Shown here in pieces: positions 1 to 10,728 of a DNA stretch of 64,000 bases. The stretch lies in contig JAMXSV010000003.1 in assembly GCA_027559495.1 (NCBI GenBank), positions 3,472,001-3,536,000 on the forward strand. Direction: 5' to 3'. The notes below the pieces were generated by a model. The model made no database searches. It saw nothing but the letters and a program-made list of their open reading frames with translations, and was not told the origin of the DNA. The position numbers and the translations under genes are program-made. Position 1 is the first letter of the stretch. The number at the start of each line of letters is the position of its first letter. This DNA comes from Aurifilum marmelostoma. Its lineage: Eukaryota; Ascomycota; Sordariomycetes; Diaporthales; Cryphonectriaceae.

Positions 1-1076
1 CCTACTGTACTGACTTTGACCATAATATGTGAATGAGTGAGTGCATGATACACCCAAACAAGAATTAATTTTTCTTCGTGCTCGGGATGAACCACGGTAC
101 TATTACCGCATGCTGATTTGGTATGCTGAAACTGGTGGCAGCACACATTATTGGTCCAGGATTCCTTTTGCATAGCGCCGAGAGTGTCAGTTTCGTGATC
201 ACATTAGAGCATCCCAGAATGGCACCCAGACACTACTCGCATCGGGCGCCAGGGGCTGCAGCGCTACACCAGCCCTGTTACGCCGCTGGCTACAGGGCCA
301 AGGCGCCAGCCATGTGTACAGGCTGTAGCACCTGACTATACACTAAAAGCACACTATAGCGTACAGAAGGATTCTCCTGAAAGCAATACCTTGCCAGATG
401 TCTCTAAGTCAACCTTGATCTTGATCACCAACTCCGTGGCCATGGCTGGAATGCTTCCAAGGACTTCTCGGGAAGCCGCCAGAACTACTTACGCCATGCC
501 GTTTCCAGTGGCTAGGTGGATGACGAGGGATCACCACCAGACCGAGCCCGCCGCCGCCCCCCCCCCCCAAAACCAATGTCCAGCCTTTCTACTCACCTTC
601 CCTTCTTCCACAGCAGCCACCAGCCTGGAGAAGCTGAAAAGAGCATGACCACCACCACAAGGCGCTGGCGTCTCAGCTGCGATCACCACTGCCTGCCCAT
701 CTCCCAGCCATATGAGCACATGGCTGGCGACAGGGCAAATGACATGGCGCGGGTGCCGTTGCGACGACGCGTCTTACCACCATCTCGTGTGCCTGGCGTT
801 GCAAGGAATGGCCAGACAGGAAGCTGCAGATACCAATGTAGGATCCGCCGGCACACAATGTGACTACACCTGCAGTGGCCATACCGATCGCCTACAAAAC
901 TTGGTTCATCTGGGCTCAGACAGCCCTATTGAGGCATCGGGAATAAGAAGCCTGGTCCCCACATTATAGCACCCCTTGACAGTAACGGGCCAATTCTCCC
1001 AATCGCTTCGACTCCATCCGCACCAGTGGGAGACTCCCGATACGCCAGAGAGCCCAGTCTGAACTATACACTCACC
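1..1076. other. Intergenic region, left edge
   Basis: I see no gene here. The open frames are short, overlap on both strands and resemble no family I know. The stretch has a run of 12 C at 557-568 and a small perfect inverted repeat (GCCCTGT at 272-278 pairing with ACAGGGC at 292-298). The last part must hold the promoter and leader of the gene starting at 1077. Confidence 0.5.
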
Positions 1077-3176
1077 ATGGATGGAACAGGAGCAGCCGCT
1101 CAGGGCATTTGCTCCAGGTCCAACAAGAGACTCATCTTGTGCTGTGATGGGACATGGGAGAACTCTACCGGGCCGAGTGTGAAGCCCCTGACCAACGTGA
1201 CGAGGCTGTCTAGATCTCTCAAGCAGATTTGTACAGACGGCACCCATCAGGTCATCTACTACCACCCAGGCGTGGGCACAGGTGGCCGGCTGAACGCCCT
1301 CGCGGGAGGTGCCTTTGGCATGGGTCTTGGTTCGGTGCGTCTTACTGCGAGGCAATGCCATCCTCATGGCGAAGGGTCGTGTGCTAACGATGCAGGGGTC
1401 AAGGATATTCGAGAGGCATACAATTACGTCTGCACCAACTATGTCGATGGCGATGATATCGTACTCGTCGGCTTCTCCAGGGGAGCCTTCACTGCGAGAT
1501 CGATAGCGGACCTAATCGCCTCGATCGGCCTGTTGAACGTTGAGGGCATGACCAACTTCTATTCCATCTTTGAGGACTACGAAAACATGGCCGACGAGCA
1601 CAGGAGCGATGGAGCGTTCTTGGACGACTCGGCCCAGTTTCTCACAAAGTATAATGGGGAGAAGGGCAAGGCCAAGATCCTCTGGGAGAACAAGCGCAAA
1701 GACGAGTACAGAGAGTGGCTCATAAAGGTGAGATGAGGAGAGGTCTTGAGTTCCCATTTAGTGCCATACTGACCTAGTTACAGAGACACTGGACCCGCAA
1801 CACCTTTGAAGACGGCTCTACCCTGATCAGAATCAAAGCCGTTGCTGTGTGGGACACAGTAGGGTCACTGGGAATACCCCCTATACCGGTCTTTGGGATC
1901 CACGGCTCGGCCTCTCAATAAGTACACCCCGACTCTGTTCTGAGACACTCATGTCCTAACTCGTCTTCCACGTGGAAGTTTACCAACACGCAGATCTCGA
2001 GCAAGGTCGAGTACGCCTTCCAGGCCCTGGCGATGGACGAACCTAGGAGCTCATTCCGGCCGGCATTATGGGAGCGCCTCGAGGGCAACACGACGACATG
2101 TCTCAAGCAGGTCTGGTTCCCGGGCACCCACGCCAACATAGGGGGAGGGTGGTACGATCAGCAGATCGCATGCATAACCCTTGCTTGTAAGCGCTTCTCG
2201 TAGACATGCGCGAGCACAGGCACCCACAGACAGCCATGCAATAGGTTGGTCTTACTGACAGCATCTAGGGATCTGTGATCAACTCACACCTCTTGGCATC
2301 GAGTTTGATCCTTACTCCATGACCAGGCTCTTCTACGCGTCCCTCCGGTATAGTGCCGCACACCCGTACCCTTTCATCCCGAGCCCTTCCTTCTTTCTCC
2401 CCTCCTTCATCTGGTCCATCATCTTACGGTACCGAACCCCCATTCCTTGGGCATTCTCTCCCACGCCGTGCCCTCCACCAAGATCTACCCAGCGCATCGA
2501 CCAGGCAAACTGTACCGATGACGACCACCATCCTCAGGGCTCGTCGGAGCAGCTCTGGAAGTTCAACGGCAGACCATGGGGTCTGGGCCAGACGCGCTAC
2601 CCGACCAGCTGGTTCGAGCTGGCGGGAGGCACGGTGGTCAGGAGGCCTGGATGCTACATGAGGGTGGATGCGGAGACCAACAAGGATACAACGGAGCCGC
2701 TGCTCAACACAAATGAGAGGATCCATTCGTGTGTCAGGCTGCGGCTCCGGCTCGGAGGCATGAGCACAGACGACAGGCAGGCGTGGCCTTGTGCACCTCT
2801 GCTGGAGGACGATAGCCAGGGGAGGAAGCCAGTCTGGAGGTTGGAAAGGGGTAGAGCCATCAGCCGGGCAGAACTGGAACGGGACACGAAGTTCTGGAAG
2901 TCTGAACTGGCAGACGACAAGAAGGACTATGACAGCGAGGAGACATACCACTTGAACCACGGCGATGGGGACTGGAAGTGGGTCTTTGAGGACAACGCCG
3001 TCATCAAGAACAGCACCGGCGAGACAGTCAGACCACTGACTGAGGAGCTGCCCGAGGAGCCCTTGGTGGGCTACTGGGAACGCCATCTGTTGGCGCTGAC
3101 GAGGGGCGAGCTAGATGATTGGAGGCTGGGAGAGGAAGGCATCTCGGGGGCGGTCACCGTCGGTAAATTTGTCTGA
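1077..3176 (+). CDS. DUF2235 (Tle1-like alpha/beta hydrolase) protein, disrupted by an in-frame stop
   Basis: The product belongs to the DUF2235 family, alpha/beta hydrolases related to the catalytic domain of bacterial Tle1 phospholipases and common in fungi with unknown substrates. Exons I infer: 1077-1329, 1396-1727, 1784-1921, 1979-2186, 2269-3176. The start ATG at 1077 has a good context (CTCACCATGG). Family signatures in order are LILCCDGTWENS near the N-terminus, the nucleophile elbow GFSRGAFTARS, AVWDTVGSLGIP, FQALAMDE, WFPGTHANIGGGW and RPWGLGQ. Joined, the exons give 613 codons in one phase. However, codon 241 (1919-1921), the last of exon 3, is TAA. The intron that follows (1922-1978) is canonical, with a CTAAC branch site at 1956-1960, and the downstream exons stay in phase. 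The gene may therefore be a recent pseudogene, or the base may be an error. I could find no alternative donor that avoids the stop. Confidence 0.75.
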
Positions 3177-4627
3177 GAGCTTGAGATTGTCAGGTCATTG
3201 GCGTACGGGAAGTGCACATCCTCTGTATAGGTTATGGAGGTCTTGGGTCATGTGTTTGAGGGTTTCATTGGGTTCTGATAAGGTGTGTACGGAATGCTTG
3301 CATTCTGGTTGCCCTGTACGATTGATTCAGTCTATACTTAGTTGACAACAGCGGCAAAGCCATCGGTATATCATTCATCACATCATATAGTGCTGTTTAT
3401 GGCTTCGCAGACTTCCTCTGGTCATGCGCCAGTCAGTCAAACGATGAGGCTTCTGCCTAATCCTTGGTCCCTTGGCATTTTATCTCTCTAGACAGATGCG
3501 GGGAGAAACAAAATCCTAACCGTGCCACATGGAGGGAAAAATCAACCTTGGACAGCTAACAGTCAGGTTAATTAGTGGTCAAATGGCACTTTTAGTAGTT
3601 GTTGAGGATAAGGCTCTGGGACCTGTGGTTGCCTAATTAATGGATGGATTCCATCCCCGGACCCCGCATTTTTTTGCCACATCACTCGTTGATATTCTAG
3701 TCTGTTGAAACTCAACCGGGTCAGACGCAGACCTACAGGTCTGGTATCTGCACCAGAATTGTTTGTGCAGATGGGGCGAAAACAAAAGAAAAGGTGTGAC
3801 GGGTAATACTCGAATGATGCTCCCTCCCTCCCTCCACTGCCCCAGTTTGAGTGCTGGTCTGTCATCTATTTGTGAGAGCCTTATTCCAACTGTACCATAC
3901 TTGAAACTCCTTTTCACAGCCACCTATAAGTGGATTCAAGGACAACGACCCTTGAGACTTTAAACTAACCAAGTGCATCAAGAAATGTTGGACTGCAGTT
4001 GTCACATCCAGCCTCGCAAACATACGTGTCACATGGAGAGGCTTGTAATCTACGCACACATTGCGTGGGGGGGCGGGGGCCTCCACAGCCTGCCTGTGAA
4101 GGGTGCAGCCTAGTTGTGCATCTCACTGGCAGAGAGGAGCTAAACCTGCGTCCGTTGGCCTCGATCCCCGCATGTTAGTGCTGACTGGTGCCAGGTATCG
4201 GCATTGTTATCTTCTACATGTGAATCCATATGAGAATTGCACGATGCAGCTTGCGGCGCCTAGTTTCTGATCTACATGCGGTGGTAGGACAGCTTTCTGG
4301 AGACAGCCCACTCTAAGAAAGGCAGCAGCACAGCTGTAGCCAATCAGTGAGCCATGGGCCGGGCAGTGACTCACTTCAGCATGTGTTGGCTTCATGAGGC
4401 TGAGGCAGACACCGTGAAAAGGGAATGCATGATGTGTGTTGGGCAATTCAGAAAAAAAGGATCACAAGGCAACAAGTATAGTAATTAATTACAGATAACC
4501 GGTCAAGGTTTGAATATAAATGTGATCTCGTTCGGTGAGCTCAGTTTTTCCTCTCACCTCTGCACCCCATCTCCAATAACCTTCCCTCAAATCATCACTT
4601 GACAATACATCAAAGACATCCATCACA
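3177..4627. other. Intergenic region
   Basis: No convincing gene: the open frames on both strands are under 100 codons and lack recognisable motifs. The right part contains the promoter and a CT-rich leader for the AAA+ ATPase gene at 4628. Confidence 0.5.
4515..4521 (+). promoter_or_regulatory. Probable TATA box of the AAA+ ATPase gene
   Basis: TATAAAT lies 107 nt before the start codon at 4628. It is followed by a pyrimidine-rich stretch (about 4545-4605) of the kind often found around fungal transcription starts. Assigned from sequence only. Confidence 0.45.
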
Positions 4628-6802
4628 ATGGCTCGTGTCAAGGTCAACCGCAAGCCCACCATCGCCGTGACCTACGGCAACGGGCCGGCCAAGAAGGTCG
4701 GCCTGGAAGAGCTCTCTCAACTCCTCAAGAAGGCCGGCGCAGCCAAGGAGGCCGAGGAGGAGAAAGAATCGACCGATGACACCGCCAACACACCAGACGA
4801 AGAAGACGAAGAGGACGAGGACGAAGAGGACGAGAAGTCTGACCTCCCCGTCGGCTCCGTCTCCGAGGTCAAGAACATCTACCGCTCCGAGAAGGACTCG
4901 GACGGCAACTGGACCTGGGTGAGCAAGTACCCCGAGGACGCCCAGGAGCCTGCCGAGAACGCCGTGACAGACACGTACGCGGTGCTGGTGCGCAACATCA
5001 AGAGCCCGGACGGGCGCAAGAAGCTCGAGGCGCACTCCATCGTCGTCCAGAGCCCCTGGCTGCGGCGGGCGCTGGGCGAGGAGATCCTCAAGGACTACCC
5101 GGGCGTGGCGTGCGAGCTGGACCGGCTTACGTTCGAGGCGCCGTTCAAGCCCTTTGTGCACCGGTGGACGAACCTGGTGGAGTATATGGAGCGCGATGAT
5201 CTGGAGGAGAAGACCAAGGAGCACCTGGTCATCCTGCACGACATCCTCCAGTACGAGATTGGGGATAACATCAAGGCGTATGAGGATTATGTCCAAAAGG
5301 GGGTCATTACCTTTCAACACCTCTGGTAAGCTTATCCTGCTGCACTCGCTCCCTTCATAAAAGCAATCACTTAGGCAGAGCTAACTATTTCTTAAGGATG
5401 ATCTTCCAGCCCGGTGCCGTCATCCTCTCAGCGCACAAGGGCCCCCCTCTCGGCCTTTGAGCTGGACGAGACGGAGTACATGGAGAACCAGTGTGGCCAG
5501 TTCATGCGACTCCGAGCAGACTGCGTAGACTACAGCGGCAAGGAGTTCGGGCGCCACACGGAAAAGATCAACGTGCCCGAGTTCATCGGCACCAAGAAGA
5601 TCACCGGCCTGAACGCATTCCCCCTGGCCTTCCACGAGGCCAGGGCTGCCGTCGTGGAGAAGCTCGTGCAGAGGGGCCAGCTCTTTGAGAGCCTGGCGGG
5701 CCACCACTACAAGGCCTACGACGGGACGGCCATCACCTGGGACCGGCAGGGCGAGGAGATGCCCATCCCCATCAACGGGCGCATCGTGGTCGACATCCAG
5801 TCCTTCAACCGCAGCAACATGTTCCGCAGGCGCTGGCTGAGCGACTGGAACGCCAAGGACCTCGAGCGCCTCCAGGAGCACAAGAAGGCCCACGGCCTCA
5901 ACGGCCAGGGCCACCTCAGGCTCTCGCCGTACTACCAGATGCTGGCCTGCTCGCGCACCCGCGGCTACTCGCTCAAGCGCAAGATGTGGCTCGAGTTCTA
6001 CGTCGAGCAGGTCGACGAGATCAGGTGGAACAACGACGCCTTTGACAAGCTCGTGCTCCCCGAGGACCAGAAGGAGCTGATCCTGGCCTTCTCCGAGTCG
6101 CAGCTGGGAGAGGGCGCCGCCGAGTTCGACGATGTCATCTCCGGAAAGGGCAAGGGCATCATCTGTCTCCTGTCGGGCCCGCCTGGCGTGGGCAAGACGC
6201 TCACGGCGGAGGCCGTCGCAGAGAACCTCCGCGTGCCCCTGCACACGCTCAGCTCGGGCGATCTCGGGTCGCAGCCGTGGGAGGTGGAGAACGGCCTGTC
6301 GCAGATCCTCGAGCTGGTCGCCCGCTGGAACGCCATCCTGCTGCTGGACGAGTGCGACGTCTTCCTCGAGGCCAGGTCCACCTCGGACCTCGAGCGCAAC
6401 AAGGTCGTGTCCATCTTCCTGCGGACCCTCGAGTACTACGAGGGCATCCTGTTCATGACCACCAACCGCGTGGACAACATCGACGCCGCCTTCCAGTCGC
6501 GCATTCACGTCTCCCTCGAGTACCCCGACCTGACCACCGAGTCGAGGGTCCAGATCTGGAAGAACTTCATCGCGGGCTTCAAGGAGGAGCCCGAGGTCAC
6601 GGGCGGGGACGTCGAGGAGCTGGCGCAGCTGAAGCTGAACGGCAGGCAGATCAAGAACATCCTCAAGACGGCACAGCTGCTGGCCGCGCGCAAGAACACC
6701 GTCCTGAAGCGCAGCTTCATCGATACGGTGCTGACGATCGAGAAGCACCGGCCAGCCGTGGACGAGAGTTCGCAGTGGTTCACGATGAACAAGGGACACT
6801 AG
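4628..6802 (+). CDS. AAA+ ATPase family protein with a frame conflict after its intron
   Basis: A fungal AAA+ ATPase of the large, poorly characterised class with one C-terminal AAA module and a long N-terminal region. Exon 1 is 4628-5325 and begins MARVKVNRKPT. It contains an acidic Glu/Asp tract at about residues 55-75. Exon 2 carries Walker A (GPPGVGKT, near residue 490), Walker B (LLLDECDVFLE, near 542), the arginine-finger region (FQSRIHVSLEYP) and a C-terminal helix (LNGRQIKNILKTA). Two acceptors compete. AG at 5395-5396 lies 10 nt after a CTAAC branch site and gives the family-like junction LWMIFQPGAVIL, but then meets TGA at 5458. AG at 5408-5409 keeps one frame throughout (696 residues) but skips or misreads that conserved piece. 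A six-C run at 5442-5447 sits exactly where the two frames would have to swap. ATPase function is clear from the motifs; the substrate is unknown. Confidence 0.85.
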
Positions 6803-6912
6803 GATAGAAGCGCGTTTGGACTTTGGACAGGGGCGCATGATGACATCCCTCAGGGTTCGTAGAAAGCAGTAACAATCAATACTGTTTTTTTTTTCTTTTT
6901 TTGTGTACCTGA

Positions 6913-7974
6913 TCAATCCGCCCGTTTCGAAATGGCACAGATTTGCCTCCCGCAATCAATATGATTGATACTCTCGACCTCATCAAACCGGACCTGACGC
7001 TCCCATGTGGGACCCAATCCCTTGAGTTGGTATATTGCAAGATTGGGATCCGGATACATCATATCCTGGTTAATGTCCTGGAGAAAACGGACCATGCTCT
7101 TGCCTCTCGTTACCGTCGACCTCATCTTCTTCTCCTGACCGCCATATTTGTCCATGTAGCTCGTCTCTAGGTACTCGCAGAAGAACACACCACCTGGCTT
7201 GACAGCTTTCCACAGCGTTCGCAAGCTGACCATCTGCTGCTTCACATTGTGGCCCCCAGAGATGACGATGACATCAAACTTCTTGTTATGCTCTCGCAGG
7301 AAGCCCGCGAGGAACGCTTCATCGCCCGGGTCGCCCTTGACGATAGTCGCGAAACTCAGCTCACGCGACATTCTGTCGGCGCACTCGGCATCCTTCTCGA
7401 TAAAGTACATCTCCAGAGACGAGAAGTACTCCGTCCAGGTGTGGTAGGCCGACCCGGTTCCGTAGTCCATCCAGCACCCGAGGCCGATTTCGAGAAGCCT
7501 GATTCTGTGGTTGCGCTTGGCGGACAGATATCTCTCATACATGTCTTGATATGTATGGATGGTGACCTTGTCCGTGCCTGTCTCGATGGCTATCTCGTAG
7601 AAAGACGACCGCTGCTCGTGGCCGCCCTCCATGGGATCCTGAACACCGTGGGATAATGAGTCGTCGACGAAGAAGACATTGTCATCTATCTCGAATGATG
7701 ATTTGCGCCCCAACGCGGCGGCGGCGGGTTGCTGGTGCAGATCAGGGAGTAGATTCAGAGCCGCAGGCTGAGATGGGGGCAGAGACGGGGGCTGCTCTGG
7801 TGGTTCAAGCTGGTCTGCACCGAGAGACCAGGAGCCGCCGGTCGTGTCGATGACGGCATCTTTGATCTGAGGTAGGTATTCGCTCTGCTGACGGATCTTG
7901 ACGATTGCAAAGACAAGGAATATAACCACAGCGGCGTAGCAAACCGCGATGTTTCGTTTGGCTGGGGCCGCCAT
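6913..7974 (-). CDS. Membrane-anchored SAM-dependent methyltransferase-like protein
   Basis: A single-exon gene of 353 residues. Residues 9-25 form one hydrophobic helix preceded by basic residues, suggesting a type II membrane anchor, probably in the secretory pathway. A proline-rich linker (about 57-85) follows. The C-terminal half is a class I methyltransferase-like fold. The SAM-binding glycine motif is LLEIGLGC at 160-167, an acidic residue follows at MYFIEKDAEC, then FDVIVISGG and KPGGVFFCEYLETSY. The same arrangement occurs in bacterial and fungal proteins annotated as class I methyltransferases, some acting on sugars or secondary metabolites. The acceptor molecule cannot be told from sequence. 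It is convergent with the AAA+ ATPase gene, with about 110 nt between the stop codons. Confidence 0.8.
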   Translation of the reverse strand: MAAPAKRNIAVCYAAVVIFLVFAIVKIRQQSEYLPQIKDAVIDTTGGSWSLGADQLEPPEQPPSLPPSQPAALNLLPDLHQQPAAAALGRKSSFEIDDNVFFVDDSLSHGVQDPMEGGHEQRSSFYEIAIETGTDKVTIHTYQDMYERYLSAKRNHRIRLLEIGLGCWMDYGTGSAYHTWTEYFSSLEMYFIEKDAECADRMSRELSFATIVKGDPGDEAFLAGFLREHNKKFDVIVISGGHNVKQQMVSLRTLWKAVKPGGVFFCEYLETSYMDKYGGQEKKMRSTVTRGKSMVRFLQDINQDMMYPDPNLAIYQLKGLGPTWERQVRFDEVESINHIDCGRQICAISKRAD

Positions 7975-9446
7975 CCTGTAGGCCAGAGTCTCATGGACTT
8001 GACGGGCAGGTCACGTCGAGGACGGGGGAGCTCTTGTCTGGACATGAATACTTAATAGCTAGACATATAAAGGGGGAGGTCTGGAACTTTGATTGATTTG
8101 AGACACTGCACGCTAGAAGGTGCATGCATGGAGGGGGGAAAGCAGGGAGAGCTATAGGCATTCAAAGCATCCCTTTCGATAGGGCTTGGTACAGCCCGCC
8201 TGTCACTTGACGGCAGAGAGCGAAGGCCAGCAGCACATTCCAGTCTCAAGCCTATCATGTTCAAGAAGCCATGTCATGGAAAATGTACTAACAGCTTTTG
8301 CTCAACGAGAATCATTTTGACTTTATAAGAATAAAAGAACCCATCCTTGACCGTGAAACCTTGTTCGACCTGCTAAACATGTGATCTGCCAGACTATTTC
8401 TCATGTAGCCGTTGTAAGATGTCATGATATGTACCGTACCAACGCAGAGAGAATGCTGAAAGTTGAGACATTGGACGCGAGAAACTGCTGAACGATTTCT
8501 GACCATACTCCATCTACGCTCATTCCTTGACGCGATATCCTCACGCCTGACTTTTGACAAGGTAAATGTTTCGTCTTTCACAAAGTATTTACACTTGGTT
8601 TAAATGTAAGCAATCGGGCGCGAATACGTTCAATGATTCCATTAGTTGCAACCTGTAGGATACTGAAAGCTCCACAGAGTTCTCTGAATTGATTGAGGGG
8701 GAGGGGAAAAAGAAAGAAAAAGAAAGCCCCGTCAATGAGATTCTGCCTGTCAACGATGCACTGAACTTTTGGACGGGGCCCGAGGAAATGCCTAGCCAGC
8801 TCCATAGTAGATTATAATGTACTTATCAAACACATTGCGATATCAGCAGCACCTCAACCTTGAGCCTTGGCCCAATGTTGAGTAAATATTATTATACACA
8901 CTGCAAAGAGTGGAGTTTTTGCGGAGCATAGATCACTGCAGCAAATCTACCTAGAGGCAATCCGGATAGGATCACTTTATCAATCAGTGGATATCAGATC
9001 CTACAAGGCGCACAGCCCCTGGCCAGCCAGGCACAGCCCCCACCCAATCTGCCTTGATACAGACAGACAAGAAGAACTGAAGAAGACACTAGGCCTGATT
9101 TCCCCCCTGGGGCCGACAGGAACAGTGTATCCATTAGCAATGACTGCACTTTTGGTAGTACCATTGGGATGTCAGCTGCATGTCACTGGGGCTGGGTCAC
9201 ATTTTTCAAGCAGCTAGGAACCTATGATACTGCATGGATGTATAAGTGGTGTGTCTAATCATCAAGCATAAAATAAGGCTTCAATCCATCGACTAAATAA
9301 TCAAGTGTCTGTTGATGCCCTCCTCATCTAAGAAATTGACCGCAGAATATCCTGAGTCTAGACAGACCCTAATTGTCTCTATTGGCTGCCCTTTTCAAAA
9401 TAGTCACACACATTGCTCATTGCTTTCCTCATAATTAATTTTCAAG
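7975..9446. other. Intergenic region between divergent genes
   Basis: This holds the promoters of the methyltransferase gene (minus) and the surface-protein gene (plus). The short frames on both strands show no family resemblance and no sensible splice pattern. Confidence 0.5.
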
Positions 9447-10566
9447 ATGCCCACAGCTACTTCTGTTGGAACCTATACCTTCCATAACCTGGTAAGAGTC
9501 TACACATCCCAACACCAAACTCATGGTATCCCATCATACCACCTAGAAGAGAAATATCCAGACTGAAATACTTGTGCCAGGGCCCGCTCACAACAGCCTT
9601 CACCCCAGCACCGTCTTGCGCAAGCGAGACCCTGGGCGTCTGGATCGGAGCAAATTACACACTGTCCGACATCGTGGACCTGCAATGGGTCGGCTCGCCC
9701 TGCGCGACGTCAAGCGCTACCTACGCCGGCTGTTTCCCCTCGGGCAGTGAGATAGACTCCCAGTACGCACACCAAACGGCAAACTGGCCGCAGACAGTGG
9801 ACTACTTCTCGCCCGGTCTGGCCTGCCCGTCCGGGTGGTCCACCATTGGTCTCGCCTCCAGGGTGGACAACGGATCCCTCGCCACGACGGGACCTGCCTT
9901 TGCGCTGCCGACGGGCGGCCAGTCATTCTGGGACGAAGATGGGATCAACGAGGCTCCCGGCCCAGCTCTGCTGAGGGCTATGGACGCGAGCGAGACTGCT
10001 GTCCTGTGCTGTCCGAGGTGAGTAGCAACTCGGCTTTCTGTTGACGGCTACATGGGCATTGCTTCTCGCAGCGGTTGACCCTTGGTCATGAAGATGATGA
10101 GCTGAAGCTGACCATATACCTGGCCCTTAGCGGTTTCATCGCCGACGCAGCCGTACTCCAGGGCCAATGCTCATCTACCCTACCCAACTACCCCATCCCT
10201 ACAACAGTCTGTGCCGGCAGTGCGAGCCTCAACTACAGTGACATAGGCACCTACGATGTGACCATTACCCAGCAGAGCTCGGTCTGGACGGGAGAGGTCG
10301 CGAAGATCACCGAGACGTCGGGTCTGGTGAGCACCGCGACCTTCACCCTCCCCAGCCCGACTGCAAACTCGACGGCCGGGAGCGGCAGCTATTTCGCGGT
10401 GTCCTTCGTGGAAGCCATCTATCTGATTCATGCCGCCACCGATAGTGCCTCGCCTACGAGCACGGCCAATGCGGCGCCAGTTACAGGGACGGTGGGCCTG
10501 CCCGGCGTCATTGTGCTCTGTACTCTTATCACTGCCTTGACCTCGGGCTGCCTGCTTATGATGTAG
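9447..10566 (+). CDS. GPI-type cell-surface protein of a cysteine-containing fungal family
   Basis: Three exons (9447-9491, 9581-10017, 10131-10566) give 305 residues. The N-terminus reads HNLGPLTTAFTPAPSC across the first junction, and ETAVLCCPSGFIADA is restored by the second. Both blocks recur in a widespread group of ascomycete surface proteins of unknown function that have spaced cysteines (SC, PCATSS, GCFPSG, ACPSGW, CCPSG, QCSS, TVC). The C-terminus has a Ser/Thr/Ala-rich spacer followed by a hydrophobic tail of about 22 residues (TVGLPGVIVLCTLI and on), suggesting a GPI anchor or a membrane helix. No classical signal peptide is visible at this start, which is unusual for a GPI candidate. 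An additional upstream exon is possible but I could not place one. The second intron has an in-frame stop if read through, so splicing is needed. Confidence 0.72.
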
Positions 10567-10728
10567 TGGAGGGGATGGCCAGGTTTCTCTGGCGGGAGAC
10601 ATTTTTTTCAGGTTAGAATTATAGAGCGCGGGAAGGAAGGAGAATATGGACATGAAGCGGAAGTGTTTTAGATTAATGACCAATCCATCCGTTCCCACCC
10701 CCCCCCCCTTTCCCCTTTCCCACTTGTG

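Noticed and set aside
4610..5320. 236-codon minus-strand frame
   Set aside because: Antisense to the first exon of the AAA+ ATPase; composition reflects the complement of an acidic coding region.
5420..6955. 511-codon open frame on the minus strand
   Set aside because: It is antisense to the AAA+ ATPase exon, rich in Leu/Val/Asp/Arg from GC-rich codon complement, and has no motif of its own.
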